Shown here one piece after another: positions 9,573 through 17,798 of a stretch of DNA of 64,000 bases. The DNA lies in assembly GCA_002412775.1 (NCBI GenBank), contig DHVT01000025.1:62001-126000 (forward strand), in the 5' to 3' direction. This DNA is from Firmicutes bacterium UBA5201 (GTDB lineage: Bacteria; Bacillota; Clostridia; Peptostreptococcales; Acidaminobacteraceae). A program made the position numbers and the translations under genes. Positions within the stretch are counted from its first letter, which is position 1. Each line of letters opens with the position of its first letter. The notes under the pieces were generated by a model. That model was not told the DNA's origin. It saw nothing but the letters and a program-made list of their open reading frames with translations, and did not search any database.

Positions 9573-10079
9573 ATGAAAATTGCTATTCAAACGGGGTTGA
9601 AATCGTTGGAAGAATTATTGAAAGCCAAAGGATATGATGTCGTGCCTTTCAGAGAAAGTGGACTGGGTGTCAAAATTTCCATTGTCAATGACATAGATGA
9701 AGCCTATGAGGAAATCGATCCAGTGACATTTTACGGACCCGAAGGTGATGAAATGGTACTTCTCAATGCGACTCAACTTTCTGAGGAGGACATTCTCCGC
9801 TATGTGGATAAGTATGCCGTAAAACCTAAGCGCGTGGCACTTCAAAACGGTTTGGAAGGTCTAAAGGAAAAATTGGCTACGAAAGGTTACGATGTGGTTT
9901 CATATGCAAACGGAGGCTCTGCTGTCAGAGTGACGGTCATCAACAACGTTGAGGGCGCCTATGAGGAAATCGATCCGGTTTCATTTTTCGGGGAGGGAGA
10001 AAATGAGATGGTGGTCCTTGACGCTTCAAAACTCACGGAAGATCAGATCATGATGTATGTGGAAAAATACACGGCATAA
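9573..10079 (+). CDS. Tandemly duplicated UPF0180 (YkuS)-like protein
   Basis: The start is the ATG at 9573, 7 bases after GGGAGG; the upstream in-frame TTG at 9558 lies before that site. The 168-residue protein is two copies of one ~84-residue unit. Each has A-x-Q-x-GL, LxxKGYDVV, the shared AYEEIDPV, an NEMV/DEMV-L strand, and a final LxEDQI-type helix. Each unit resembles the ~80-residue UPF0180/YkuS proteins of Bacillus, whose function is unknown, but lacks their usual central motif. No membrane segment or signal is present. The gene appears monocistronic, divergent from the flavin reductase and upstream of the leuS leader. Confidence 0.75.
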   Translation: MKIAIQTGLKSLEELLKAKGYDVVPFRESGLGVKISIVNDIDEAYEEIDPVTFYGPEGDEMVLLNATQLSEEDILRYVDKYAVKPKRVALQNGLEGLKEKLATKGYDVVSYANGGSAVRVTVINNVEGAYEEIDPVSFFGEGENEMVVLDASKLTEDQIMMYVEKYTA

Positions 10080-10085
10080 TATATG

Positions 10086-10114
10086 TTGAAAAAAACATCA
10101 CACTATATTATAAT
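10086..10114 (+). promoter_or_regulatory. Promoter of the leuS T-box transcript
   Basis: TTGAAA (10086-10091), 17-nt spacer, TATAAT (10109-10114). Confidence 0.8.
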
Positions 10115-10121
10115 ACTAGCA

Positions 10122-10362
10122 ATAAGGCATAAGCAAACAGCCCTGATAAGAAGTAGTAGGATCAAACCTTGCATAGAGAGCCACTGGTCGGTGAAAAGTG
10201 GTGTAGGTGTCATCTGAACTCGTCTTGGAGCTGCCAGTGTGAACTCAAGTAGCATTGGCCGGACAGCACCGTTATTGCTTTGAGTGGATTGTACCCAGGT
10301 ACAATCAAATAGAGTGGTATCGCGGGTTCTTCGTCTCTAACGAAGGACCCTTATTTTTTTGC
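10122..10362 (+). promoter_or_regulatory. T-box leader (leucine, CTC specifier) with terminator
   Basis: This leader senses uncharged tRNA-Leu and controls leuS by transcription antitermination. Visible elements: AGTAGTA and the AGAGAGCC apical motif of stem I; GAA followed by the specifier CTC (10219-10221) and CTTGGAGC on the 3' side; the T-box AGAGTGGTATCGCGGG (10311-10326). Next comes a terminator hairpin, GGGTTCTTCGT (10324-10334) pairing with ACGAAGGACCC (10340-10350), and a T tract to 10360. The T-box bases overlap the 5' arm of the terminator, as required for the switch. It fills the 312-base gap before leuS. Confidence 0.92.
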
Positions 10363-10391
10363 TTGAATGCCCATCAATCGAGGAGGAAAAC

Positions 10392-12800
10392 ATGGATTAT
10401 CGTCATAAGGAAATTGAAAAAAAATGGCAAGATATATGGGATGAAAAAGAATCCTTTAAAGCCTACAATGATTACAGCAAACCTAAGTACTACCCGTTGG
10501 TGGAGTTTCCCTATCCATCCGGTCAAGGCTTACATGTCGGACATCCCAGACCTTATACCGCACTCGATATAGTTGCGAGAAAAAGAAGAATGGAAGGTTA
10601 TAATGTCCTTTACACTATGGGTTGGGACGCATTCGGGCTTCCGACTGAAAATTATGCGATCAAGAATAAGATTCATCCGGCAATAGTGACAGAAGACAAT
10701 GTGAAGCGTTTCAAAGAGCAACTCAAAAGTCTTGGTCTTTCTTTTGATTGGTCCAGAGAGATCAACACGACAGATCCCAAATATTTTAAGTGGACTCAAT
10801 GGATTTTCATCAAACTGTTCGAGAACGGTCTCGCCTATAAGAAGGAAATGGACATCAACTGGTGCACCTCATGCAAAGTGGGTCTTGCCAATGAAGAAGT
10901 AGTAGGAGGCGTCTGCGAAAGATGCGGTTCACCGGTAGTCAAAAAGGCAAAATCGCAATGGATGCTTAAAATAACAGAATACGCGGATCGTTTGATTGAC
11001 GATCTCGAAGATTTGGATTATATAGAAAGAGTCAAGAGTCAGCAGAAGAACTGGATTGGAAAATCCACTGGCATGGAAGTGGATTTCCATACGACAGCCG
11101 GAGAAAAACTCAGAGTCTACACGACCCGTCCCGATACGATATACGGTGCCACTTACATGGTTGTAAGTCCAGAACATCCAATGCTTGAGGCTCACAAGGA
11201 TGAAATAACCAACTATGACGCAGTGGAAGCCTATAGGGAAGAAGCGAGATCCAAATCCGATTTCGAAAGAACAGAACTCAACAAGGACAAATCCGGAGTT
11301 GAAATCGCAGGCATCAGAGCAATCAACCCTTTGACCGAAAAAGAGATTCCCATCTGGATTTCGGATTATGTGCTCATGACTTATGGTACAGGTGCCATCA
11401 TGGCTGTTCCTGGCCACGATTCAAGAGACTGGGAGTTCGCAAAAGCTTTTGGACTACCAATCGTTGAAGTGGTTTCTGGAGGGAACGTCGATGAGGCCGC
11501 TTATTCGGACATTGAGGATGGAGTCCTTGTAAATTCACCATTGATTGACGGTCTCCGTGTGGATGAGGCAAAGAAGAAAATATCAGAGTACATTGAGAAA
11601 AATGGTCTTGGAATCGGAAAAGTGAACTTCAAACTCAGAGACTGGGTATTTTCAAGACAACGTTATTGGGGAGAACCTATTCCTCTGGTAAGTTGTCCTA
11701 CCTGTGGCTGGGTGCCGCTTCCTGAATCAGAACTTCCACTCACATTACCTGATGTGGAAAGTTATGAGCCTACAGACAACGGAGAATCACCACTTGCGGT
11801 CATGAACGAATGGATAGAGACCACTTGTCCAAAATGTGGAGGTCATGCCCACAGAGAGACGGATACCATGCCCCAATGGGCTGGATCCAGCTGGTATTTC
11901 CTGAGATACTGCGATCCAGACAACGATCAGGAGTTCGCAAGTATGGACGCACTCAATTATTGGATGCCTGTGGATTGGTACAACGGTGGCATGGAGCATA
12001 CTACGCTTCATCTGCTTTACTCAAGATTTTGGCACAAGTTCTTATTTGATATCGGTGTCGTAAACACCAAAGAACCATACCTCAAAAGAACATCCCACGG
12101 TATGATCATGGGAGAAAACAATGAGAAGATGTCCAAATCCAGAGGCAACGTGATCAATCCTGATGATATCGTCAAAGAGTTCGGTGCGGACACGTTAAGA
12201 CTCTATGAGATGTTCATCGGCGACTTTGAGAAGAGCGTACCTTGGTCAGACAACAGCGTGAAAGGGTGCAGAAGATTCCTGGACAGAACCTGGAGCCTTA
12301 TGGATACCGTTGTTTCCGGAGATCACTTTACGCCATCACTTGAGACCATCATCCACAAAACCATCAAAAAAGTTTCAGAAGATTACGAGACGCTCAAGTT
12401 CAATACCGCCATTGCGGCAATGATGAGTCTGCTCAACGATTATAAAAAAGTGGAGACGATCACCCATGCGGATTTCAAGATGCTCTTGATTCTTCTCAAT
12501 CCTGTGGCACCTCATATCAGTGAGGAAATGTGGTCACTTATGAATTTCGGAGGCATGATCACGGAGCAGTCATGGCCGAAGTATGACCCTGAGAAGGTTA
12601 TTGACAGTGTTGTTGAAATGGCTGTTCAAATCAACGGAAAAGTCAGATCCACAATCACACTTCCAATTGATGCCACCCAGGAAGAGGCCCACGAACTGGC
12701 TATGGCGGATGATAAGATCAAAGTGTTCACTGATGGCAAGCAAATTGTCAAAGAGATTTTCGTACCAGGTAAGATCTTCAATATAGTTGTTAAAGGATAG
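10392..12800 (+). CDS. leuS: Leucyl-tRNA synthetase
   Basis: Charges tRNA-Leu with leucine. The ATG at 10392 follows GAGGAGG; in-frame starts further upstream fall inside the terminator. The protein has 802 residues, typical for bacterial LeuRS. The HIGH-type motif HVGHP is in YPSGQGLHVGHPRPYT near residue 45. A zinc site (CTSC then CERC) follows at about 160-185, then the CP1 editing domain with TTRPDTIYGATYM, a second Cys pair set (CPTC and CPKC), and KMSKS at about 579. Expression is controlled by the T-box upstream. Confidence 0.97.
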   Translation: MDYRHKEIEKKWQDIWDEKESFKAYNDYSKPKYYPLVEFPYPSGQGLHVGHPRPYTALDIVARKRRMEGYNVLYTMGWDAFGLPTENYAIKNKIHPAIVTEDNVKRFKEQLKSLGLSFDWSREINTTDPKYFKWTQWIFIKLFENGLAYKKEMDINWCTSCKVGLANEEVVGGVCERCGSPVVKKAKSQWMLKITEYADRLIDDLEDLDYIERVKSQQKNWIGKSTGMEVDFHTTAGEKLRVYTTRPDTIYGATYMVVSPEHPMLEAHKDEITNYDAVEAYREEARSKSDFERTELNKDKSGVEIAGIRAINPLTEKEIPIWISDYVLMTYGTGAIMAVPGHDSRDWEFAKAFGLPIVEVVSGGNVDEAAYSDIEDGVLVNSPLIDGLRVDEAKKKISEYIEKNGLGIGKVNFKLRDWVFSRQRYWGEPIPLVSCPTCGWVPLPESELPLTLPDVESYEPTDNGESPLAVMNEWIETTCPKCGGHAHRETDTMPQWAGSSWYFLRYCDPDNDQEFASMDALNYWMPVDWYNGGMEHTTLHLLYSRFWHKFLFDIGVVNTKEPYLKRTSHGMIMGENNEKMSKSRGNVINPDDIVKEFGADTLRLYEMFIGDFEKSVPWSDNSVKGCRRFLDRTWSLMDTVVSGDHFTPSLETIIHKTIKKVSEDYETLKFNTAIAAMMSLLNDYKKVETITHADFKMLLILLNPVAPHISEEMWSLMNFGGMITEQSWPKYDPEKVIDSVVEMAVQINGKVRSTITLPIDATQEEAHELAMADDKIKVFTDGKQIVKEIFVPGKIFNIVVKG

Positions 12801-12808
12801 TCGATTTA

Positions 12809-12837
12809 TTGACAATGGTTATCATTTGATATAAAAT
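12809..12837 (+). promoter_or_regulatory. copZ promoter overlapped by a Fur-like operator
   Basis: TTGACA (12809-12814), 17-nt spacer, TAAAAT (12832-12837). The -35 and spacer contain TGACAATGGTTATCA (12810-12824), which matches the 7-1-7 Fur consensus TGATAAT-N-ATTATCA at 12 of 14 informative positions. Confidence 0.6.
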
Positions 12838-12882
12838 TAATGTGTATGAAACAGAGAGAATGGTAGACCAGTTGGAGGTAAA

Positions 12883-13092
12883 ATGAAAAAAGAAATCATT
12901 ATCGAGGGTATGACTTGCAATCACTGCAAAATGAGAGTGGAAAAAGCACTATCTGAAATCGAAGGTGTAACTTCTGCAGAAGTTGTATTGGCCGACAAAA
13001 AAGCGATTGTGGAAGTACAGGAGACAGTTGAAGACAGTGTACTCACTGAAGCGATTGACGAAGCAGGCTACGACGTGGTGGAAATCAAGTAA
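12883..13092 (+). CDS. copZ: Copper chaperone CopZ-like heavy-metal-associated protein
   Basis: A 69-residue single HMA domain with the metal-binding loop GMTCNHC (residues 9-15), where the two Cys bind Cu(I), and the expected beta-alpha-beta-beta-alpha-beta pattern ending in AIDEAGYDVVEI. Such proteins deliver copper to a CPx-type ATPase or a regulator; no such ATPase is in this window. It has its own promoter, a GGAGG site 5 bases before ATG and its own terminator, so it is a monocistronic unit between leuS and the RND efflux pair. Confidence 0.88.
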   Translation: MKKEIIIEGMTCNHCKMRVEKALSEIEGVTSAEVVLADKKAIVEVQETVEDSVLTEAIDEAGYDVVEIK

Positions 13093-13103
13093 TCAATTTT
13101 TTG

Positions 13104-13128
13104 AACGGGGCAAATAGCCCCGTTTTTC
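13104..13128 (+). terminator. Intrinsic terminator after copZ
   Basis: Stem AACGGGGC/GCCCCGTT (13104-13111 and 13117-13124), 5-nt loop, then T run. Confidence 0.88.
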
Positions 13129-13212
13129 ATTTTTGGAAACTCAAATTTGTTTAGAGGAATTCAAAAATGGGGATAAATTATGGAAGAGGCAACAACAATG
13201 GGAGTGATCAAA

Positions 13213-14076
13213 ATGCGAAAAAAACTGGTCTTGGGTATGACTATAGCGATGATAACGATGATCTTGTCAGGATGTACAGAAAAAGTGGTGCCTGTATCCA
13301 CTGAAAAAATCAGAGGTGTGGAAGTCGTTACAATTAAGGAAAACACTTTCAACGAGAAAATCAAATACATCGGCAATATCTCTTCAACACAGATTTTACC
13401 TTATGGACTTGATGCGGGTGGAAAAATAGACAACATTTTTGTATCACCTGGAGATCGTGTGGAAACCGGAGATTTATTGGTTACATACACCAACGAGATT
13501 TTGGGTGAAGGTCAGGAACTGCTTTCTGAGATGGACGGTTACGTCGTCAACGTCGAACCAAGTGAAGGCGCAATGGTGGCTCCTGGTTATCCGGTTGTCA
13601 TCCTTAGAAGTGCTGAACAGATCGTTAAATTTGGCATGAATCAAAATGATGTCAAAAGGATTGAATCGGAAAGCGAAATCGACATTGAGATTTTGGTCGG
13701 TGACAAGACTTTCAAGGGCAAACTCACTGGGATCAACCAGATGCCCGATGTGAAATCGAGAACTTATGATGTCACCATAGAAATTTTGGACAGTGAACGA
13801 TTTTTACTTGGAGAACTTTGTGAAGTCACCATCAATCTGGACGAAATCAGAGGCATCTGGCTTCCGATCGCCTATGTGCAAAATGATGGTGAGAACTATG
13901 TCTTCACGGTTAATAGTGAGGAGCGGATTGTAAGGAAAAATTTGGTTCTGGGAGAACTCAATGACGCCTACGTAAGGGTTGATGGTCTTGAAACAGGAGA
14001 TCGCGTCGTGATTGTGGGCAATGGTTTTGTCCGTGAAGGGCAAAAAGTGTCTTTGAGGGAGGCCGGTGATGAATAA
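13213..14076 (+). CDS. RND efflux periplasmic-adaptor (membrane fusion) lipoprotein
   Basis: An HlyD/AcrA-type adaptor that couples to the permease encoded next. I choose the ATG at 13213 (GGGAGTGAT 5' of it) because it gives a compact lipoprotein signal, MRKKLVLGMTIAMITMILSGC, with the lipobox Cys at residue 21; in-frame ATGs at 13180 and 13198 are possible. After the signal come barrel-sandwich halves (around DAGGKIDNIFVSPGDRVETGDLLVTY and SEMDGYVVNVEPSEGAMVAPG), separated by only a few residues, so the usual coiled-coil hairpin is missing. A C-terminal beta-barrel and membrane-proximal domain follows. At 288 residues it is short for the family. It overlaps the permease gene. Confidence 0.85.
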   Translation: MRKKLVLGMTIAMITMILSGCTEKVVPVSTEKIRGVEVVTIKENTFNEKIKYIGNISSTQILPYGLDAGGKIDNIFVSPGDRVETGDLLVTYTNEILGEGQELLSEMDGYVVNVEPSEGAMVAPGYPVVILRSAEQIVKFGMNQNDVKRIESESEIDIEILVGDKTFKGKLTGINQMPDVKSRTYDVTIEILDSERFLLGELCEVTINLDEIRGIWLPIAYVQNDGENYVFTVNSEERIVRKNLVLGELNDAYVRVDGLETGDRVVIVGNGFVREGQKVSLREAGDE

Positions 14077-17000
14077 GTGGATTCATTTGGCCATCAAAGA
14101 ACGGAAAGTGACCATACTTCTGTCTTTGATGATTCTGGTTTATGGGGTCTATGCCTATTATTATATTCCCAAGCAGGAGAATCCCGATACCTCGAGCCCT
14201 GTCGCTCAAATCATAACGATTTACCCGGGTGCCACCGCCTCTGAAGTGGAGGAGTTGGTCACAAAAAAAATCGAGGATGAGATTGCGACACTCGATGGTG
14301 TCGAAAATATCACTTCATATTCCAACCCGAATGTTTCGGTTGTCCTCGTGACACTTAATTTTGAAGTGGATTACGATGAACAATGGGAGAAGATGCGGGT
14401 CCAACTCGATGGCATCAAACACAAATTGCCAAGCAATGTCTTTGATTTCCAAATCGATACGGAACTCACAACTTCCGCAGGCATAATCATCAGTTTGTCG
14501 GGAGAGAATTATACTTATGAGCAGCTTCAGACCCTATCGGGTTATTACAAGGAAATTCTTGAGCAAGTGAAAGGCGTCAAAAGGATCGTCATAGAAGGTG
14601 GACCTGAGAAGGAGATTCACGTTGTTGTGGATTCCAACAGACTCAGTCAACTGCCAATCGCCAACAGGGACATCATGGACCTGATCACGGCCCAAAACGT
14701 CTCGATTCCTTCAGGGGATATCAAGACGCCATATGGAAAAATCGGTGTAAAATCACCAAAGGGTTTTGAATCCATTCAGGATATTGAGAATCTGATAGTC
14801 TACGGCTCTGATGAAACCGGAGGATTGGTGAGGCTCAGAGATGTTGCAAACGTGTCTTTTGAGTATAACGACAGCTTTCATCGGTTCAAGTATGAGGACC
14901 AAAACGCCGTTTTGTTGACGGTGTATTTCAAAAGCGATGAAAATGTCATTTTGATAGGCAAGGACATCAGGACAGCAATCGATGACATCAACTCAGGCAT
15001 GCCGTCTGATTTGAATATCAGGGAAGTGTTGTATCAGCCTCAGGAAGTGGACGATTCGGTTAGGAATTTTATGGTGAGCCTGATGCAAGGGGTTCTTTTT
15101 GTGGTGCTCGTCGTGCTGCTTGGAATGGGTATGAGAAATGCGATCGTGGTCTCGACCACAATCCCGCTTTCCATTGCCATCACGATGATTTTGATGTACG
15201 TTCTCAAGATTGACATTCAGCAAATGTCCATAGCGGCACTGATTATTGCACTGGGCATTTTGGTGGACAACTCCATCGTCATCAGTGACGCCATTCAGGT
15301 GAAGCTGAACGAAGGGGAGACGATGTTTGAGGCATCTTATCATGGCACAACGGAATCCTCTATTCCCGTGCTCACATCAACCCTTACGACAATAGCGGCA
15401 TTTGCACCGCTCATGGTACTTCCGGGTGAGGCGGGGGAATTCGCCAAGTCATTGCCTCAAGTCGTCATCATCGCACTCGTGGCGTCTTACGCTGTCGCCA
15501 TGTTTGTCACACCGGCACTGGGAAGTATTTTTTTCAAAGCCCTTCCGAAGCACAAACGCAAGCCAAAGAACAGAATGAGACATTTTTTTGAAAACATCCT
15601 TAGAGGTGCTCTGAAAAGACGTGCCCTCTCTTTTGTGCTGATCATTCTCATTTTGATAGGCACAGGATATGCGGCTTTGTTTCTGAATATCGAATTGTTC
15701 CCATATGCGGACAAGGATATCATGTATATCGATGTCTATGCTGAGCGATCCGGTGACCAGGAATATACGGGCAAGCTAGCGGACAGCCTTTTGGAATTGC
15801 TGAGAGAGGAACCTGAGATCGATTCGATCAGCACATCGATAGGAGGCGGTTTTCCGAAGTTTTATCTGACTGTAGGTGTGAGACCGCCTTCGGATGACTA
15901 CGCACAGCTCTTGTTTGATGTGGATTTGACCAAAAGCAATCGATTTGTCGACCGTGAGGATTTCGCGTACTATCTCCAGACCAAACTGGATGAAAAACTC
16001 ATAGGAGGCAGTGCGACTGTCAATCTTATAGAAATCAACCAACCCGGACCTGCGATAGACATCAAGATCTCCGGACTCTACAGAGAGGATGTCAATCGGG
16101 TCGCTGGTGAGGTTTACAATTATCTGATCGCCGAAAACACCACAATCAATGTCAACAACGACCAGCCTGAGTTGGTCTACCAATACAAGATTGATGTGGA
16201 CGATGACATGGCATCCAATTTTGGACTTACCAAATATGACATACAGTACCAATCCAATCTAGCTCTCAAAGGAATGGTCGCCACAGTCTTTCAAAAAGAG
16301 GGCAACACTTATGATGTGATTGTCAAAAACAACATTGAAAGTGTTTCAGATGTCGTGAACCTTGAAATCAAATCGAGTTTCACAGGAGAAAAAGTGCCAT
16401 TGAACCAATTCGCCTCAGTGACTCTGGAAGAAGAGTACAATACCATAAAAAGGTTCAACAGGAGAGCATCAGTTGCGGTCAGTACCGATCTAAGACCGGG
16501 TTTCTCAAGTTCCACACTTCAGAACAAAATTGAGACAGAGCTGCTTTCGAACATGAATCTTGAAGGTGTCACAATAGATTTTGGAGGCGACCAGGAAATC
16601 ATCGACAAGTATATCTCCGGTCTGCTTGGCGCAGCACTTTTTGCAGTCGTTGTGATTTACATCATCCTATTGATCCAATTCAACTCACTGTTGCAACCGA
16701 TCATCATTTTGATGACCGTACCACTTTCGGTGGTGGGATCCGTGTTCATTCTGCTGTTGTTTGGTATGAGCGTCACATTCACGGTCGGTCTTGGAGTGGC
16801 CAGCTTGATTGGAATTGTGGTCAACAATGCGATTCTACTCATAGAGTATATCAACAGGGAGAGGCTTTTGAACGACAATCTGATGGAAGCTTGTATTGAT
16901 TCCGTAGAGAAGCGATTCAGACCAATCATGCTCAGCACGATAACGACGGTCATAGGACTTGTTCCCCTTGCGACTTCGGGAAGTTCGTTCTTCACGCCAA

Positions 17001-17095
17001 TGGCACTGGCGCTGATGGGTGGGCTATTGGTATCGACAGTGCTCACATTGATTGTGATCCCGCTCATATATTATTCGATTGAAAAAAGAAAATAA
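14069..17095 (+). CDS. RND family efflux permease (AcrB/SwrC type)
   Basis: A proton-driven exporter of 1008 residues with the 12-helix, two-repeat RND layout: TM1 at about 13-30, a large extracytoplasmic loop, TM2-6 at about 335-480, TM7 near 525, a second loop, and TM8-12 at about 850-1005. TM4 contains GILVDNSIV with D400; the second proton-relay Asp of AcrB is Asn here. Substrate is unknown. ATG 14069 is preferred over GTG 14066 because GGAGG is 7 bases away. It overlaps the adaptor gene by 8 bases, so the two are translationally coupled. No outer-membrane channel gene is present, as expected in a single-membrane cell. Confidence 0.9.
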   Translation: MNKWIHLAIKERKVTILLSLMILVYGVYAYYYIPKQENPDTSSPVAQIITIYPGATASEVEELVTKKIEDEIATLDGVENITSYSNPNVSVVLVTLNFEVDYDEQWEKMRVQLDGIKHKLPSNVFDFQIDTELTTSAGIIISLSGENYTYEQLQTLSGYYKEILEQVKGVKRIVIEGGPEKEIHVVVDSNRLSQLPIANRDIMDLITAQNVSIPSGDIKTPYGKIGVKSPKGFESIQDIENLIVYGSDETGGLVRLRDVANVSFEYNDSFHRFKYEDQNAVLLTVYFKSDENVILIGKDIRTAIDDINSGMPSDLNIREVLYQPQEVDDSVRNFMVSLMQGVLFVVLVVLLGMGMRNAIVVSTTIPLSIAITMILMYVLKIDIQQMSIAALIIALGILVDNSIVISDAIQVKLNEGETMFEASYHGTTESSIPVLTSTLTTIAAFAPLMVLPGEAGEFAKSLPQVVIIALVASYAVAMFVTPALGSIFFKALPKHKRKPKNRMRHFFENILRGALKRRALSFVLIILILIGTGYAALFLNIELFPYADKDIMYIDVYAERSGDQEYTGKLADSLLELLREEPEIDSISTSIGGGFPKFYLTVGVRPPSDDYAQLLFDVDLTKSNRFVDREDFAYYLQTKLDEKLIGGSATVNLIEINQPGPAIDIKISGLYREDVNRVAGEVYNYLIAENTTINVNNDQPELVYQYKIDVDDDMASNFGLTKYDIQYQSNLALKGMVATVFQKEGNTYDVIVKNNIESVSDVVNLEIKSSFTGEKVPLNQFASVTLEEEYNTIKRFNRRASVAVSTDLRPGFSSSTLQNKIETELLSNMNLEGVTIDFGGDQEIIDKYISGLLGAALFAVVVIYIILLIQFNSLLQPIIILMTVPLSVVGSVFILLLFGMSVTFTVGLGVASLIGIVVNNAILLIEYINRERLLNDNLMEACIDSVEKRFRPIMLSTITTVIGLVPLATSGSSFFTPMALALMGGLLVSTVLTLIVIPLIYYSIEKRK

Positions 17096-17183
17096 AGACA
17101 TTAAAACGGTTAACTTGATTTGGATGTGGGTATAACGATAAAGGCGAATAGTTATCAACATAGGATTATAAGGAGGCCAAATT

Positions 17184-17696
17184 ATGGGTAAAAAAGCAAT
17201 TGATATCGCAAATATCGACGTAGAAAAATTAATCCAAATGCTGAATGAGGCACTTGCTGAAGAATGGCTGGCATATTACCAGTACTGGATTGGCGCACGG
17301 ATGATCGAAGGACCGATGAGAAGTGAGGTCGAACCTGAACTTTTACTTCATGCGACAGAGGAACTGGGTCATGCCGAACTGGTTGTCAATAGAATCATAC
17401 AACTCGGGGGCACTCCGATTCTCAATCCTGCGGATTGGACATCGTTTGCGAGATGTGCTTATGAAGCACCGACAGATCCGTATATAGAAGAAGTGTTGAA
17501 ACAAAATTTGGAGGGTGAACGTTGTGCAATCCAAAGATACGAGGAAATCGCAGAGTTCACATCGGGCAAAGACCACTCCACCTATCAAATGGCGGTCAGC
17601 ATCCTCAATGATGAACTTGAACATGAACATGATATAGAGGATTTTCTCAGAGACATCAACAGACTCAAGGAAGATATCAAGAAATTCAGGTTATAA
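17184..17696 (+). CDS. Dps-like ferritin-family protein with thioferritin-type cysteine pair
   Basis: A 170-residue four-helix-bundle protein. Candidate di-iron ligands are E26/E27, E60-x2-H63 (EELGH), E110, E144 and H147 (ELEHEH). Cysteines C91 and C114 are placed before and inside the third core helix, like the Cys pair of archaeal and bacterial DPSL (Dps-like, thioferritin) proteins. Family role: oxidising Fe(II) with peroxide and storing iron, protecting DNA. The ribosome site AAGGAGG is 8 bases before ATG. A terminator follows. A bacterioferritin- or rubrerythrin-like function is the alternative. Confidence 0.8.
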   Translation: MGKKAIDIANIDVEKLIQMLNEALAEEWLAYYQYWIGARMIEGPMRSEVEPELLLHATEELGHAELVVNRIIQLGGTPILNPADWTSFARCAYEAPTDPYIEEVLKQNLEGERCAIQRYEEIAEFTSGKDHSTYQMAVSILNDELEHEHDIEDFLRDINRLKEDIKKFRL

Positions 17697-17703
17697 TGAT
17701 TTG

Positions 17704-17730
17704 GGGCGGATTGATCATCCGTCCTTTTTT
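17704..17730 (+). terminator. Intrinsic terminator after the Dps-like gene
   Basis: 8-bp stem GGGCGGAT/ATCCGTCC with one G-T pair (17704-17711 and 17717-17724), 5-nt loop, six Ts. Confidence 0.85.
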
Positions 17731-17751
17731 ATGTCAATATGGGTTGGAGTT

Positions 17752-17760
17752 TGGTATAAT
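17752..17760 (+). promoter_or_regulatory. Extended -10 promoter of the yibE/F-zupT operon
   Basis: TGG immediately before TATAAT (17755-17760) forms an extended -10; no good -35 is seen. TATAAT is the first half of a 12-bp perfect palindrome (17755-17766). Confidence 0.5.
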
Positions 17761-17798
17761 ATTATAATCTAATCTAATCCTATATTGAGAGGTCAAAT

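Noticed and set aside
17755..17766. TATAATATTATA as a PerR box
   Set aside because: The PerR consensus has a central base between the halves; here the palindrome is even-length and coincides with the -10 hexamer. Kept only as a low-interest finding.
17768..17780. ATCTAATCTAATCC short tandem repeat
   Set aside because: Very short AT-rich repeat between promoter and gene; no structure or known function.
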